This document shows, piece by piece, positions 53,916-62,406 of a stretch of DNA of 64,000 bases. A model generated the notes under the pieces. That model did not search any database, was not told the origin of the DNA, and was given only the letters and a program-made list of their open reading frames with translations. The stretch is taken from NCBI GenBank assembly GCA_035509315.1, contig DATJLS010000030.1, forward strand, positions 62,001 to 126,000, written 5' to 3'. The translations under genes and the position numbers were made by a program. The first letter of the stretch is position 1. Each line of letters begins with the position of its first letter. Source of the DNA: JAKAWQ01 sp035509315 (lineage in GTDB: Bacteria; Pseudomonadota; Alphaproteobacteria; Acetobacterales; Acetobacteraceae).

Positions 53916-55403
53916 TCACGCCGACGCCATCTTTTCCCGGCGCCGCTGCACCGAGCTTGGAATGCGCAGGGCTTCACGATATTTGGCCACGGTTCGGCGC
54001 GCGATGTCCACTCCTTCGCGCCTGAGCGCGCTGACGATCGCATCGTCCGAAAGCACCGAGTCTGGTGACTCGCCCTCCACCAGGACGCGGATCCGCTGGC
54101 GGACGGCCTCGGCGCTGTGCGCCTCTCCATCCACCCCGGCGATCGCGGTGGTGAAGAAATATTTGAGCTCGAAGATCCCGCGCGGTGTTGCGATATATTT
54201 GTTCGCCGTCACCCTGCTCACCGTGCTCTCGTGCATCTCCACCATCTCCGCCACGTCGCGCAGGATGAGCGGACGGAGATGACCGATGCCATGCTCGAAG
54301 AATCCGTTCTGGCGACGCACGATCTCGGCCGCGACCTTGAGAATCGTCTCGGCGCGCTGCTCGAGCGAGCGCACCAGCCAGTTGGCGGCGGCCAGCCGCT
54401 CGGCGAGGAACGAGCGCTCCGCGCCCCGCGCGCCGATGCTGATGCGTGCATGAAAAGCGTGATTGATGAGGACGCGCGGCAGCGTGTCCGGGTTGAGCTC
54501 GAGATGGAAGCCACCGCCCTCCTCGCGGCGCATCAGGATGTCGGGCACGAGAGGCGCCAGCGGCTCGGCATCGAAGCGGGTGCCCGGCTTCGGGTCGAGC
54601 CGGCGCAGCTCGGCCACCATGTCCGCGAGATCCTCGGCATCGACACCGCAGATCTCCCGGAGCTCCTGCATCTCCCGCCGGGCGAGAAGATCGAGATGCT
54701 CGAGCAAGGCGGCCATCGCCGGATCGAGACGGTTGCGCTCAGCGAGCTGGGCTGCGAGGCACTCGCGCAGGTCGCGGGCGAAGCAGCCCACCGGATCGAA
54801 TTGCAGCATGCGCACGCGCACGCGCTCGACCGCCTCGAGCGGAGCGCCGAGTGCCAGCGCGAGCGAGGCGGGCTCGGCGGAGAGTCGCCCCGCGGGATCG
54901 AGGAGGGCGATCAGATGGGCCCCGATCAGCCGCTCGCTCGGTGTTTCGAAGGCAAGCCGCAGCTGTTCGGAGAGATATTCGCGCAAGGACCGCGGACCCT
55001 CCGCCACGTTCTCGATCCCGCGCTCGTCCGGCTCGAAGGAAGCGCCATTCCTGCCGGCCCCATCCCCTGGGCCGCCAGCATCATATGTTTCAGCATGTTC
55101 GGCATCGAGCGGCGCCGTCTCCGGCGCCGGCAGGGCTTCCGAGCTCACCAGCGCCGCCGCATCCGCCTCCGGCGGCAACGGATCCGCGCGCTGGTCGAGG
55201 GCCGGGATATCGACTTGCGTGTCCCCGCCTGCCCCATCCTGCTCCTCGTCGCGCTCGAGCAGCGGGTTGCGCTCCAGCTCCTCCGACACGTAGGTCGCGA
55301 GGTCGAGATTCGAAAGCTGCAGAAGCTTGATCGCCTGGCGCAACTGGGGCGTCATCACCAGCGTGGTGGACTGGCGGATCTCCAGGCGCGGTCCGATTGT
55401 CAT
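53916..55403 (-). CDS. rpoN: RNA polymerase sigma-54 factor
   Basis: A 495-residue sigma-54. Region I has TPQLRQAIKLLQLSNLDLATYV, shown partly; an acidic Pro/Ala-rich region II lies at 50-130; the core-binding region follows, and the RpoN box ARRTVAKYREAL is near the end. The helix-turn-helix segment MHESTVSRVTANKYIATPRG is intact. It directs transcription from -24/-12 promoters with enhancer-binding activators. Located between lptB and hpf, the usual order. Confidence 0.97.
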   Translation of the reverse strand: MTIGPRLEIRQSTTLVMTPQLRQAIKLLQLSNLDLATYVSEELERNPLLERDEEQDGAGGDTQVDIPALDQRADPLPPEADAAALVSSEALPAPETAPLDAEHAETYDAGGPGDGAGRNGASFEPDERGIENVAEGPRSLREYLSEQLRLAFETPSERLIGAHLIALLDPAGRLSAEPASLALALGAPLEAVERVRVRMLQFDPVGCFARDLRECLAAQLAERNRLDPAMAALLEHLDLLARREMQELREICGVDAEDLADMVAELRRLDPKPGTRFDAEPLAPLVPDILMRREEGGGFHLELNPDTLPRVLINHAFHARISIGARGAERSFLAERLAAANWLVRSLEQRAETILKVAAEIVRRQNGFFEHGIGHLRPLILRDVAEMVEMHESTVSRVTANKYIATPRGIFELKYFFTTAIAGVDGEAHSAEAVRQRIRVLVEGESPDSVLSDDAIVSALRREGVDIARRTVAKYREALRIPSSVQRRREKMASA

Positions 55404-55426
55404 GGCCGCAAGCTAATGTTCCGCCG

Positions 55427-55506
55427 GATCGATATGGGTTCTGGTGGAATCGCGAAGCGATCCGCCGAAGCCATGCCGATCCAGCGATTCAGGCATCACG
55501 CCCTCG
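55427..55506. repeat. Degraded family C repeat
   Basis: GGATCGATATGGGTTCTGG, GATCCGCCGAAGCCATG and GCATCACGCCCTCG follow the family C block order. It fills the spacer between lptB and rpoN, where the rpoN promoter or leader would be. Confidence 0.55.
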
Positions 55507-55556
55507 TCCAGCGAGAATAATTCGCGAACATTAGCAGCGACCATGGCCCGGCGATA

Positions 55557-56309
55557 CTATAGGCTGAACCTTTCCCCGAGGTAGAAGCGACGCACATCGG
55601 CGTGTGAAACCACTTCCTCCGGCTCCCCATGCATCAGGACCTCGCCGTCGTGAAGAATATAGGCGCGATCCACGATCTCGAGCGTTTCCCGCACATTGTG
55701 ATCGGTGATCAGCACGCCGATTCCACGAAGCTTCAGATGCGAAACGAGATCGCGAATCTCGCCGAGCGCGATCGGATCGATGCCGGCGAGCGGCTCGTCG
55801 AGCAGGATGTAGCTCGGCTGGCTCGCCAGCGCCCGCGCGATCTCAAGCCGCCTCCGCTCGCCGCCCGAGAGGGCGAGCGAGGGGGTGCGCCTGAGATGCG
55901 TGATCCCGAACTCGGAGAGCAGGGCCTCCAGCATCTGCTCGCGCCGGTCGGCGTAAGGCTCGGAAACTTCGAGAACCGCGCGGATATTCTGCTCGACATT
56001 GAGGCCGCGGAAGATGCTTGCCTCCTGGGGCAGATAGCCGATGCCGAGCCGCGCCCTCCGATACATCGGCAGCGTCGTGATATCCGCGCCGTCGAGCGTG
56101 ATGGTCCCGGTGTCCGGTGGCACCAACCCGACGATCATGTAGAAGGTCGTCGTCTTGCCCGCGCCGTTCGGACCAAGCAGCCCGACCGCCTCGCCGCGCG
56201 TCAGGCGGATATTCACGTTGCGGACCACGGGGCGGCGGCGGAACCGCTTGCCAAGCCCCTGGGCGACCAGGCCGCCATCACCGGAGAGGAGACGGAAGCG
56301 CTCGCTCAT
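55557..56309 (-). CDS. lptB: LPS export ABC transporter ATPase LptB
   Basis: A 250-residue ATPase that powers LPS extraction with LptF and LptG. Walker A LLGPNGAGKTTTFYMIVG, LPQEASIFRGLNVEQNIRAV as Q-loop region, signature LSGGERRRLEIARAL and Walker B YILLDEPLAGIDP. Overlaps lptA (ATGA). The permease genes lptFG are not in the window, which is normal. Confidence 0.97.
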   Translation of the reverse strand: MSERFRLLSGDGGLVAQGLGKRFRRRPVVRNVNIRLTRGEAVGLLGPNGAGKTTTFYMIVGLVPPDTGTITLDGADITTLPMYRRARLGIGYLPQEASIFRGLNVEQNIRAVLEVSEPYADRREQMLEALLSEFGITHLRRTPSLALSGGERRRLEIARALASQPSYILLDEPLAGIDPIALGEIRDLVSHLKLRGIGVLITDHNVRETLEIVDRAYILHDGEVLMHGEPEEVVSHADVRRFYLGERFSL

Positions 56310-57298
56310 GGATGCGTCCCCGCCGGCTGGCTCGCCTGGGGTGTCTTTCCGACGGGCGGCGTCCCCGCCGGCTGATTCACGGTGTTCGGCACGACCAGTC
56401 CCTGCACCCTCTCGCCCGGCGCGGAAAGGAGCTCCGCCTGGCCGGTCTTCATATCGACGACCCCGCGCGCGCCGTTAAGCTGGTTCTCTCCGCGCGTGAT
56501 CCGGACATCGCCGAGAATGAGCGCGATCCCGCTCGACGGCACATAGACACCGCGATCGCCGGTGATGGTGTCCGCAGCCGTCCGGATCGTCACATTGCCG
56601 AATGCCTCGACCCGCTTGATCTGCCCGGAGCTGGCCAGCGGATCGGCGGTGTTCGGCCCGCCGGCCCGGCCCTGTGGCGTCGCAGGCGCGGGGGCGTTTG
56701 CGGGCGCATTCGCAGGCGCGGGCGTGGTGTACGCGACCAGCGTATCCGCCGTGAGCCGCCGCCCGTCATTGGTGACGACGACGGCATCGCCGCGCGCCAC
56801 GGCCATGTGCTTGTCGGGCCAGTATTCGACATCGTCGCGGGCGGTCAGGACATCGCTGGGCGTGGTCAGCTTGAGGTGCCCGCCGGTCAGCACGAGCACC
56901 GCCTCGTCGAGGTCATAGACGGCATGATCGGCGAAAGCCTGATCGGTCGCGGTGAAGATGTGCACGTGGCCAACCGCCTCCAGCCGGTAGATTTGCTGCC
57001 CGCCGGTATCGGCCGAGTCGGCCGCGCTCGCAGGCTGAACCTGGGCGGAGGCGGACGCCGCGCCGGCCTTCGGTCGGTAATGGGCGATAAGCTCGTCGGC
57101 GGTGACCGTCACCGCCCCGCGCACGGCCTGCGCGTCGCCGCGCGCGATCACCACCTGCTGGTTCTGCCGCCACTCGATCCCGCCGACCGAGGTGATGGTG
57201 ATCGGGCCGCCTTGCGAAAGATCGAGCGGCTGCGCCGCCGCCATCCTTGTGCCGAGGACGAGCGCAAGGAGGAGCAGAAGAGCGCCCCATCGCCTCAT
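56306..57298 (-). CDS. lptA: LPS transport periplasmic protein LptA (OstA-like)
   Basis: A 330-residue protein with a signal peptide (LLLLLALVLGTRMAAAQ) and OstA-type beta-jellyroll repeats that form the periplasmic LPS bridge. YDLDEAVLVLTGGHLKLTTP and GVYVPSSGIALILGDVRITR are two such segments. It is much longer than E. coli LptA (about 185): an Ala/Pro linker splits the domain near residue 190, and the tail after residue 300 contains a QPAGT-type repeat. Overlaps with lptC and lptB show tight coupling. Confidence 0.92.
   Translation of the reverse strand: MRRWGALLLLLALVLGTRMAAAQPLDLSQGGPITITSVGGIEWRQNQQVVIARGDAQAVRGAVTVTADELIAHYRPKAGAASASAQVQPASAADSADTGGQQIYRLEAVGHVHIFTATDQAFADHAVYDLDEAVLVLTGGHLKLTTPSDVLTARDDVEYWPDKHMAVARGDAVVVTNDGRRLTADTLVAYTTPAPANAPANAPAPATPQGRAGGPNTADPLASSGQIKRVEAFGNVTIRTAADTITGDRGVYVPSSGIALILGDVRITRGENQLNGARGVVDMKTGQAELLSAPGERVQGLVVPNTVNQPAGTPPVGKTPQASQPAGTHP
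56314..56374. repeat. In-frame 16-bp direct repeat in lptA 3' end
   Basis: GCGTCCCCGCCGGCTG occurs at 56314 and 56359 (period 45, 15 codons), so the C-terminal tail of LptA repeats QPAGT. Confidence 0.75.
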
Positions 57299-58044
57299 TG
57301 CCCCGACGCCTTCTGGACGCCCCCCTGGACGCCCCCCTGAGTGTCCCCTTGGGCGTCCCCGTTCAGCACGAGGCGCGCCGGACCGCTGAACTGGATGACC
57401 TCGCCCCCATCGAGCAGGGTATAGCCCATGGCATCGAGCGTTCCGAACGGCCCTTCGGCGCTCACCGGCACGCCGCTCGCCGCCGCGTTGGCGGCGAGAT
57501 CGACCGTGGTGCTCGCCGAACGGAGGGTCGTCCCGTCATCCCGATAGAGCGTGACGCCCCCGGAAAGGTCGAGCTGGCGGCTCTTCTGGCCATAGACCCC
57601 CCGCGGCGCCGAAAGCATGACCCACGATCCGGAATGCAGCGTGATATCCCCCTTCGGGTCCCTGAGATCGACGCGGTCGGGCCCCTTCTGCATGGCGGAG
57701 GCGGCGGTGACGGTATAGGGCTCGCCCTTCTGATCGACGCTGCTGTATCGCGCGTCGATGAGCTTCCCGCCGGCACCATGTGCCGCCTGATCGATATGGA
57801 AGCTCACGCGCTGGCCCGCGACCCCGCTTTCGAAATCGGGCCAGAGCGCCACGGAGGCAAGCAGTGCGAGGCCGAAGAACGGCAGGAGGCGCTTCGCCCA
57901 GCGCACCGCGAACCGCCGACGCGCGAGGCTTCCGGGCGTGGGCATGGAACGGATGCGGGCGAGCCCGAGCAGATGGATCCGCCCGAGCTCACGCGGGGCC
58001 GCTGCGGGCCGCCGCTTGCCCACCGGCGCCTCGATATCCGCCAC
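57295..58044 (-). CDS. lptC: LPS export periplasmic-domain protein LptC
   Basis: A 249-residue single-pass protein. A basic cytoplasmic N-terminus is followed by one helix (about 48-66, LLPFFGLALLASVALW), then a beta-jellyroll that takes LPS from LptBFG to LptA. The C-terminal GDAQ GDTQ GGVQ GGVQ is encoded by a degenerate 12-bp repeat. GTG start overlaps the kdsD stop by one base. Confidence 0.92.
   Translation of the reverse strand: MADIEAPVGKRRPAAAPRELGRIHLLGLARIRSMPTPGSLARRRFAVRWAKRLLPFFGLALLASVALWPDFESGVAGQRVSFHIDQAAHGAGGKLIDARYSSVDQKGEPYTVTAASAMQKGPDRVDLRDPKGDITLHSGSWVMLSAPRGVYGQKSRQLDLSGGVTLYRDDGTTLRSASTTVDLAANAAASGVPVSAEGPFGTLDAMGYTLLDGGEVIQFSGPARLVLNGDAQGDTQGGVQGGVQKASGQ
57313..57360. 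repeat. Four-copy 12-bp repeat encoding the LptC tail
   Basis: CTGGACGCCCCC at 57313 and 57325 is identical; CTGAGTGTCCCC and TTGGGCGTCCCC follow. In frame, it gives four G-x-x-Q tetrapeptides. Confidence 0.85.
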
Positions 58045-59042
58045 TAGACCACTCCGGCCCGCAGCAGGTCGTGCACATGCACGAGGCCGAGCACCTCATT
58101 CTCGTCATTCACCACGAAAAGGGTGGTGATCGGCCGCAGCCCCGCATTCATCTCGTGCAGCGCCTCGGCAGCGAGCGCGTCGGGCCCGATCGTCCGCGGC
58201 GTCTTGGTCATCACCTCGCCAACGCGCCGGGAAAGCAGGTTCGGGCCCATGGCGCGGCGCAGATCGCCGTCGGTGATGATGCCGGCAAGCCGACCGCCTG
58301 ACCCGACGACGCCGAGGCAGCCGAAAGATTTCTCCGTCATCACCAGGAGCGCCTGATCCATCGGCAGCTCGGGCGGGACGAGGGGCAGGGCCTCCCCCAC
58401 ATGCATCATCTCACGCACCCGCCGCAACCCGGCGCCAAGACGCCCGCCGGGATGGAACTGGCGGAAATCGCTCGCCGTGAAGCCGCGACGCTTGAGCAGC
58501 GCCACCGCAAGGGCATCGCCTAAGGCCATCTGCATGGTGGTGGAGGTGGTGGGCGTGAGGCCCATTGGACAGGCCTCCGCCGCCGGCGGCAGGAGCAGCA
58601 CCACATCCGCCGCCGCCGCCAGCGCCGAGCCCGCCCGCGCCGTGATCGCGATCAGCGGCAGGGCGAAACGGCGCAAATGCGCGACCAGATCGGCAAGCTC
58701 GGCGGTTTCGCCCGAGTTGGAAAGCGCCAGCACCGCATCGCCCTCGACGATCATGCCGAGATCGCCGTGCGAGGCCTCTCCCGGATGGACGAAAAACGAG
58801 GGCGTTCCGGTCGAGGCCAGGGTTGCCGCGATCTTCCGCGCCACATGGCCGGACTTGCCCATGCCGGAGACGACGACGCGCCCCGAGACACCGAGCAGCA
58901 GGGCAACCGCGCGGGGAAAATTCTCATCGAGCGAGGCGGCGAGCGCGCGCAGTCCATCCGCCTCCAGCGCCAGCACTGCGCCAGCCGCGGCGAGATCGTC
59001 GCCCGGCTCCACGACGGGGGGATTCAAGGCCAGGTGGGACAT
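58044..59042 (-). CDS. kdsD: Arabinose-5-phosphate isomerase, KpsF/GutQ family
   Basis: A 332-residue enzyme that makes arabinose 5-phosphate from ribulose 5-phosphate for Kdo in LPS. The SIS domain (about 35-190) has VVVSGMGKSGHVARKIAATL, FVHPGEASHGDLGM and LSNSGETAEL; two CBS domains follow (VREMMHVGEALPLVPPE..., ITDGDLRRAM, VNDENEVLGLVHVHDLLRAG). First gene of the kdsD-lptC-lptA-lptB-rpoN-hpf unit. Confidence 0.96.
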   Translation of the reverse strand: MSHLALNPPVVEPGDDLAAAGAVLALEADGLRALAASLDENFPRAVALLLGVSGRVVVSGMGKSGHVARKIAATLASTGTPSFFVHPGEASHGDLGMIVEGDAVLALSNSGETAELADLVAHLRRFALPLIAITARAGSALAAAADVVLLLPPAAEACPMGLTPTTSTTMQMALGDALAVALLKRRGFTASDFRQFHPGGRLGAGLRRVREMMHVGEALPLVPPELPMDQALLVMTEKSFGCLGVVGSGGRLAGIITDGDLRRAMGPNLLSRRVGEVMTKTPRTIGPDALAAEALHEMNAGLRPITTLFVVNDENEVLGLVHVHDLLRAGVV

Positions 59043-59259
59043 CCGAGTCGGTTCATCTTGAGATCGGCACTTTCCTTGCTTTGTATGGATGCGCCCCGGA
59101 GAGGGTCAACAGCATCGCCGACTCTGGGGGCGAATTGCGGCAAGAATTATGCCAGATAATGCGCCTAAAGCTTGACCTTCATCCGTTTCGTCCGGTTAAC
59201 TCGGATTTATCCGCCGCGTCGCGACATAGGTTTCCCCCAGGGCGGCTGAAGGGCACGTC

Positions 59260-61044
59260 ATGTCGGCAGCGATCCGCCCAAGCCGCAGGTTCCGGCTGGT
59301 TCTCATCAAGCCCTCGCACTACGACGATGACGGCTACGTGATCCAGTGGCTGCGTTCGGCGATCCCTTCCAACACGCTGGCCGCCCTTCACGGGCTTGCG
59401 CTGGACGTTCGTGACCGTCGCGCGCTCGGAGCGGACATCGCCCTCGAGATCACCGCGTTCGACGAAACGAACACGCGCATCCGGCCGGACCGGATCGCGC
59501 GGATGATCAAGGCGGAGGACGGGCTCGGCCTGGTCGCGCTGGTCGGCGTGCAATCGAACCAGTTCCCGCGCGCCGTCGATATCGCCCGGCCGCTCAGGAA
59601 AGCGGGCATTCCGGTCGCGGTCGGCGGCTTTCATGTCTCCGGCCTGCTCGCCATGCTGCCCGGCATCCAGCCCGATCTGCAGGAGGCGCTCGATCTCGGC
59701 ATCACGCTCTTCGCGGGCGAGGCGGAGGGGAGGCTCGAGACCGTGCTTGCCGATGCGCTCGCGGGCCGGCTCAAGCCGATCTACAATTTCATGGACGATC
59801 TGCCGGGGATCGAGGGCGCACCACCGCCGATCCTGCCAAGCGCGATCATCCAGCGCACCGCCGGGAATATGACCAGCTTCGATGCCGGCCGGGGCTGCCC
59901 GTTCCAGTGTTCCTTCTGCACCATCATCAATGTCCAGGGCCGCAAGTCGCGCACCCGCTCGCCAGACGATGTCGAGGCGATCATTCGCGGCAATCTCGCC
60001 CAGGGCATCGATCATTTCTTCGTCACCGACGACAATCTCGCGCGCAACCGCAACTGGGAGCCGATCTTCGACCGGCTGATCCGCATGCGCGAGGAGGAAG
60101 GGCTTTTCTTCCGCTTCGCGATCCAGGTGGACACGCTCTGCCACAAGATCCCGAACTTCATCGAAAAGGCGGCCCGCGCCGGTGTCACGCGCGTCTTCAT
60201 CGGGATGGAGAGCATCAATCCGGAAAACCTGCTCGCCGCCAAGAAGCGGCAGAACCGCATCTCCGAATATCGCCGCATGCTGCTCGCCTGGAAGAAAGTC
60301 GGCTGCTTCACCTATGCCGGCTATATCCTCGGGTTTCCGGGGGATACGCCCGAGACGATCCAGCGCGACATCCGCATCATCCAGCGCGAGCTTCCGCTCG
60401 ACCTTCTCGAATTCTTCTGCCTGACCCCCCTGCCGGGATCGGAGGATCACAAGCGCCTCTTCACCACGGGCGTGCCGATGGACCCGGACATGAACAAATA
60501 CGATGTCGAGCATGTCTGCACGACGCATCCCATCATGTCCAAGGCCGAGTGGGAGCGTGCGTACCAGCTCGCCTGGGAGACCTATTACACGCCCGAGCAC
60601 ATGGAACGGGTGATGCGCCGTGCCAGCGCCTGCGGCATCAGCCCCGGCAAGATGATGTTCCTGCTGCTCTGGTTCTGGGGCTGCGTGACGCTCGAGAAAA
60701 TCCATCCCCTCCAGGGCGGCTATCTGCGCCGCAAGGTCCGCACCGATCGCCGGCCCGGCCTGCCGATCGAGACTCCCCTGCTTTTCTATCCGCGTTACAT
60801 TGCCAATCTGATCCACAAGCATCTGCGCATCGGGGGGATGATCTGGCGGATGGGCGCGGTGCGGCGCGCGATCAAGCGCGATCCCAATCGCCGCGCCTAT
60901 ATGGACACCGCCCTCACCCCGGTGACCGACGAAGAGATGGATGCGCTCGAGATGTTCACCGCGACCGATGCGGCGCGCCATGCGGCCGAAAAAGCCAAGC
61001 GCGATCTCGCCCGCGCACGGGCGACCGCGAGCCAGCCGGCCTGA
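59260..61044 (+). CDS. B12-binding domain radical SAM protein
   Basis: A 594-residue enzyme. The first 190 residues form a cobalamin-binding-like Rossmann domain (VALVGVQSNQFPRAVDIARP, VAVGGFHVSG). The radical SAM domain has the 4Fe-4S cysteines C213, C217 and C220 in GCPFQCSFC, then GRKSRTRSP and FVTDDNLARN. The C-terminal part (about 440-594) has hydrophobic segments FLLLWFWGCVTLE. Related proteins act in hopanoid, lipid or cofactor modification; the substrate here is unknown. Monocistronic. Confidence 0.9.
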   Translation: MSAAIRPSRRFRLVLIKPSHYDDDGYVIQWLRSAIPSNTLAALHGLALDVRDRRALGADIALEITAFDETNTRIRPDRIARMIKAEDGLGLVALVGVQSNQFPRAVDIARPLRKAGIPVAVGGFHVSGLLAMLPGIQPDLQEALDLGITLFAGEAEGRLETVLADALAGRLKPIYNFMDDLPGIEGAPPPILPSAIIQRTAGNMTSFDAGRGCPFQCSFCTIINVQGRKSRTRSPDDVEAIIRGNLAQGIDHFFVTDDNLARNRNWEPIFDRLIRMREEEGLFFRFAIQVDTLCHKIPNFIEKAARAGVTRVFIGMESINPENLLAAKKRQNRISEYRRMLLAWKKVGCFTYAGYILGFPGDTPETIQRDIRIIQRELPLDLLEFFCLTPLPGSEDHKRLFTTGVPMDPDMNKYDVEHVCTTHPIMSKAEWERAYQLAWETYYTPEHMERVMRRASACGISPGKMMFLLLWFWGCVTLEKIHPLQGGYLRRKVRTDRRPGLPIETPLLFYPRYIANLIHKHLRIGGMIWRMGAVRRAIKRDPNRRAYMDTALTPVTDEEMDALEMFTATDAARHAAEKAKRDLARARATASQPA

Positions 61045-61097
61045 ACCCGTTTTCGGCCATTGTTTTCTCGCGCGATTCACGCCTTCGGCGATCTGCT

Positions 61098-61415
61098 TTA
61101 GAGCGCGATGACCGGAGGTGGGAAAACCGTAGGTCTCTCTCACGGGATAAAACAATGACCAAGAGCGGGACGAGTGAGCGCGAGCGATCCCGTCCCGCTC
61201 TAGTGTCCTGCCCCTGAAATGCCTTCGCATTTCAGGGACCAGCAGGTCGCTGAAAACAAAGAGAGCGAGTGTCCCGACGCGTGATGACGATATTTGCGAG
61301 TCGGGACACTAGAGCGAATTGCGTTTGCACGGGCTCACGCGATTCGCTCTAAGTGTTTGTTTTGCGAGCATCTTCACGCGATCAGCCGATTCCGTCTGAT
61401 CGCGATCTGTTCTAG
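61098..61415. repeat. Composite repeat array A-D-B joined by CTAG
   Basis: Family A (61098-61203, ending TCCCGTCCCGCTCTAG), family D (61200-61312, CTAGTGTCCTGCCCCTG to CGGGACACTAG) and family B (61309-61415, CTAGAGCGAATTGCG to GATCTGTTCTAG) each share one CTAG with the neighbour. The last CTAG contains the stop codon of acyP. The block fills the spacer between two convergent genes. Confidence 0.85.
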
Positions 61416-61678
61416 CGACGGAAAAATCCCGGATCGGCCGGCGGGTCCGCCCATTCCTCGGTGATGCTGGTGACCTCCGCCGCTGCCGGGCCACGGCGAC
61501 AGGCCCGCAATATTTCCTCGACTGCCGCCTCCTCGCCGGCCACCAGCGCCTCGACGACCCCGTCGGCACGGTTGCGCACCCACCCCGCGATGCCGAGCCT
61601 CCGCGCCCGCGCCACCATCCAGTCGCGATAGCCGACACCCTGCACACGCCCGACGATGAGGAGGCGCCGCGCTCTCAC
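61412..61678 (-). CDS. acyP: Acylphosphatase
   Basis: An 88-residue enzyme that hydrolyses acyl phosphates. LLIVGRVQGVGYRDW holds the phosphate-binding loop with R18, and GWVRNRADGVVEAL holds the catalytic asparagine (N36). GTG start overlaps the ATP12-family stop (GTGA). The final TAG is the end of a repeat array. Its presence together with acetyl phosphate enzymes in the window may be coincidence. Confidence 0.93.
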   Translation of the reverse strand: MRARRLLIVGRVQGVGYRDWMVARARRLGIAGWVRNRADGVVEALVAGEEAAVEEILRACRRGPAAAEVTSITEEWADPPADPGFFRR

Positions 61679-62406
61679 TTCGGGGCTTCGGCCAGGCTGG
61701 CGTAGCGGGCGGCGATGGCGATCTCGGCGCGGATCGCATCCCGCCGTTCCGCCGCCAGCTCGTCCTCGCCCCAGAGCTCCGCCTGGAACATCTCGTCGAG
61801 GAGCGAGGCATCGGCGGCCTCCGCAGCGCCGAGCCGGCCGCGAATGAGGGCAAGCCCGAGCACGAGGCTGCCGAGAGCGGGCACGGCAAGCCCGAGTGCT
61901 GCGAGGGCCGGCACGCTGGCCGCGGCCACTGCGGCGCGGAGCGCGGCCAGGGCGGCAGGATCCTGCGGCAGGGGCATCACGCCGGTGGTGATCTTGAGGG
62001 AGGCGCCGAGCTCGCGCGCCGCCCAGTCGAGCCAGGGCTGCCATACCGCTTCCTGGCGCCGCGCCAGCGCCTCCGGCTCCGCTGCGCGGTAGCAGAGCAG
62101 ATCGGACCCGCCATAGGCGGCGATGGAAGCGATCGTCGGCTCCGGAGCGGGCGCGATCCGTTCCTGCGCCGTCGCGGCCAGACGGGTCAGAAGGAGATCG
62201 TCGGCCCCGATCCTCTCGCCCTTGGGCCGGCTCTCCCATTCCCGGGCGATCGCCTCGGCAAGCGGCCTCGTGGGCAGGATGAGCGCGCCGCCGCCCGGCA
62301 CGCGGAGCGGCTTCGCGTCGAGGAAGATCGCAAAGCCGCCCAGGGTGGCATCATTCGGAGCGGGCGCCGCGCGCGCCTCGTCCCAGATCCGTCGCGCGCC
62401 CTTCAT
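61675..62406 (-). CDS. ATP12 chaperone family protein
   Basis: A 243-residue protein of the ATP12 family (PF07542), the bacterial relatives of the mitochondrial F1-ATPase assembly factor, found mainly in alphaproteobacteria. FAIFLDAKPLRVPGGGALIL, LTRLAATAQERIA, DLLCYRAAEPEALARRQ and WQPWLDWAARELGA are the recognisable blocks; residue E of the AELWGEDE region corresponds to the conserved tail. It overlaps the AsmA gene by 4 bases and acyP by 4. Confidence 0.9.
   Translation of the reverse strand: MKGARRIWDEARAAPAPNDATLGGFAIFLDAKPLRVPGGGALILPTRPLAEAIAREWESRPKGERIGADDLLLTRLAATAQERIAPAPEPTIASIAAYGGSDLLCYRAAEPEALARRQEAVWQPWLDWAARELGASLKITTGVMPLPQDPAALAALRAAVAAASVPALAALGLAVPALGSLVLGLALIRGRLGAAEAADASLLDEMFQAELWGEDELAAERRDAIRAEIAIAARYASLAEAPK

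Noticed and set aside
59179..61230. A 683-residue open frame opposite the radical SAM gene
   Set aside because: Same reason; the plus-strand gene has the diagnostic iron-sulphur cysteines.
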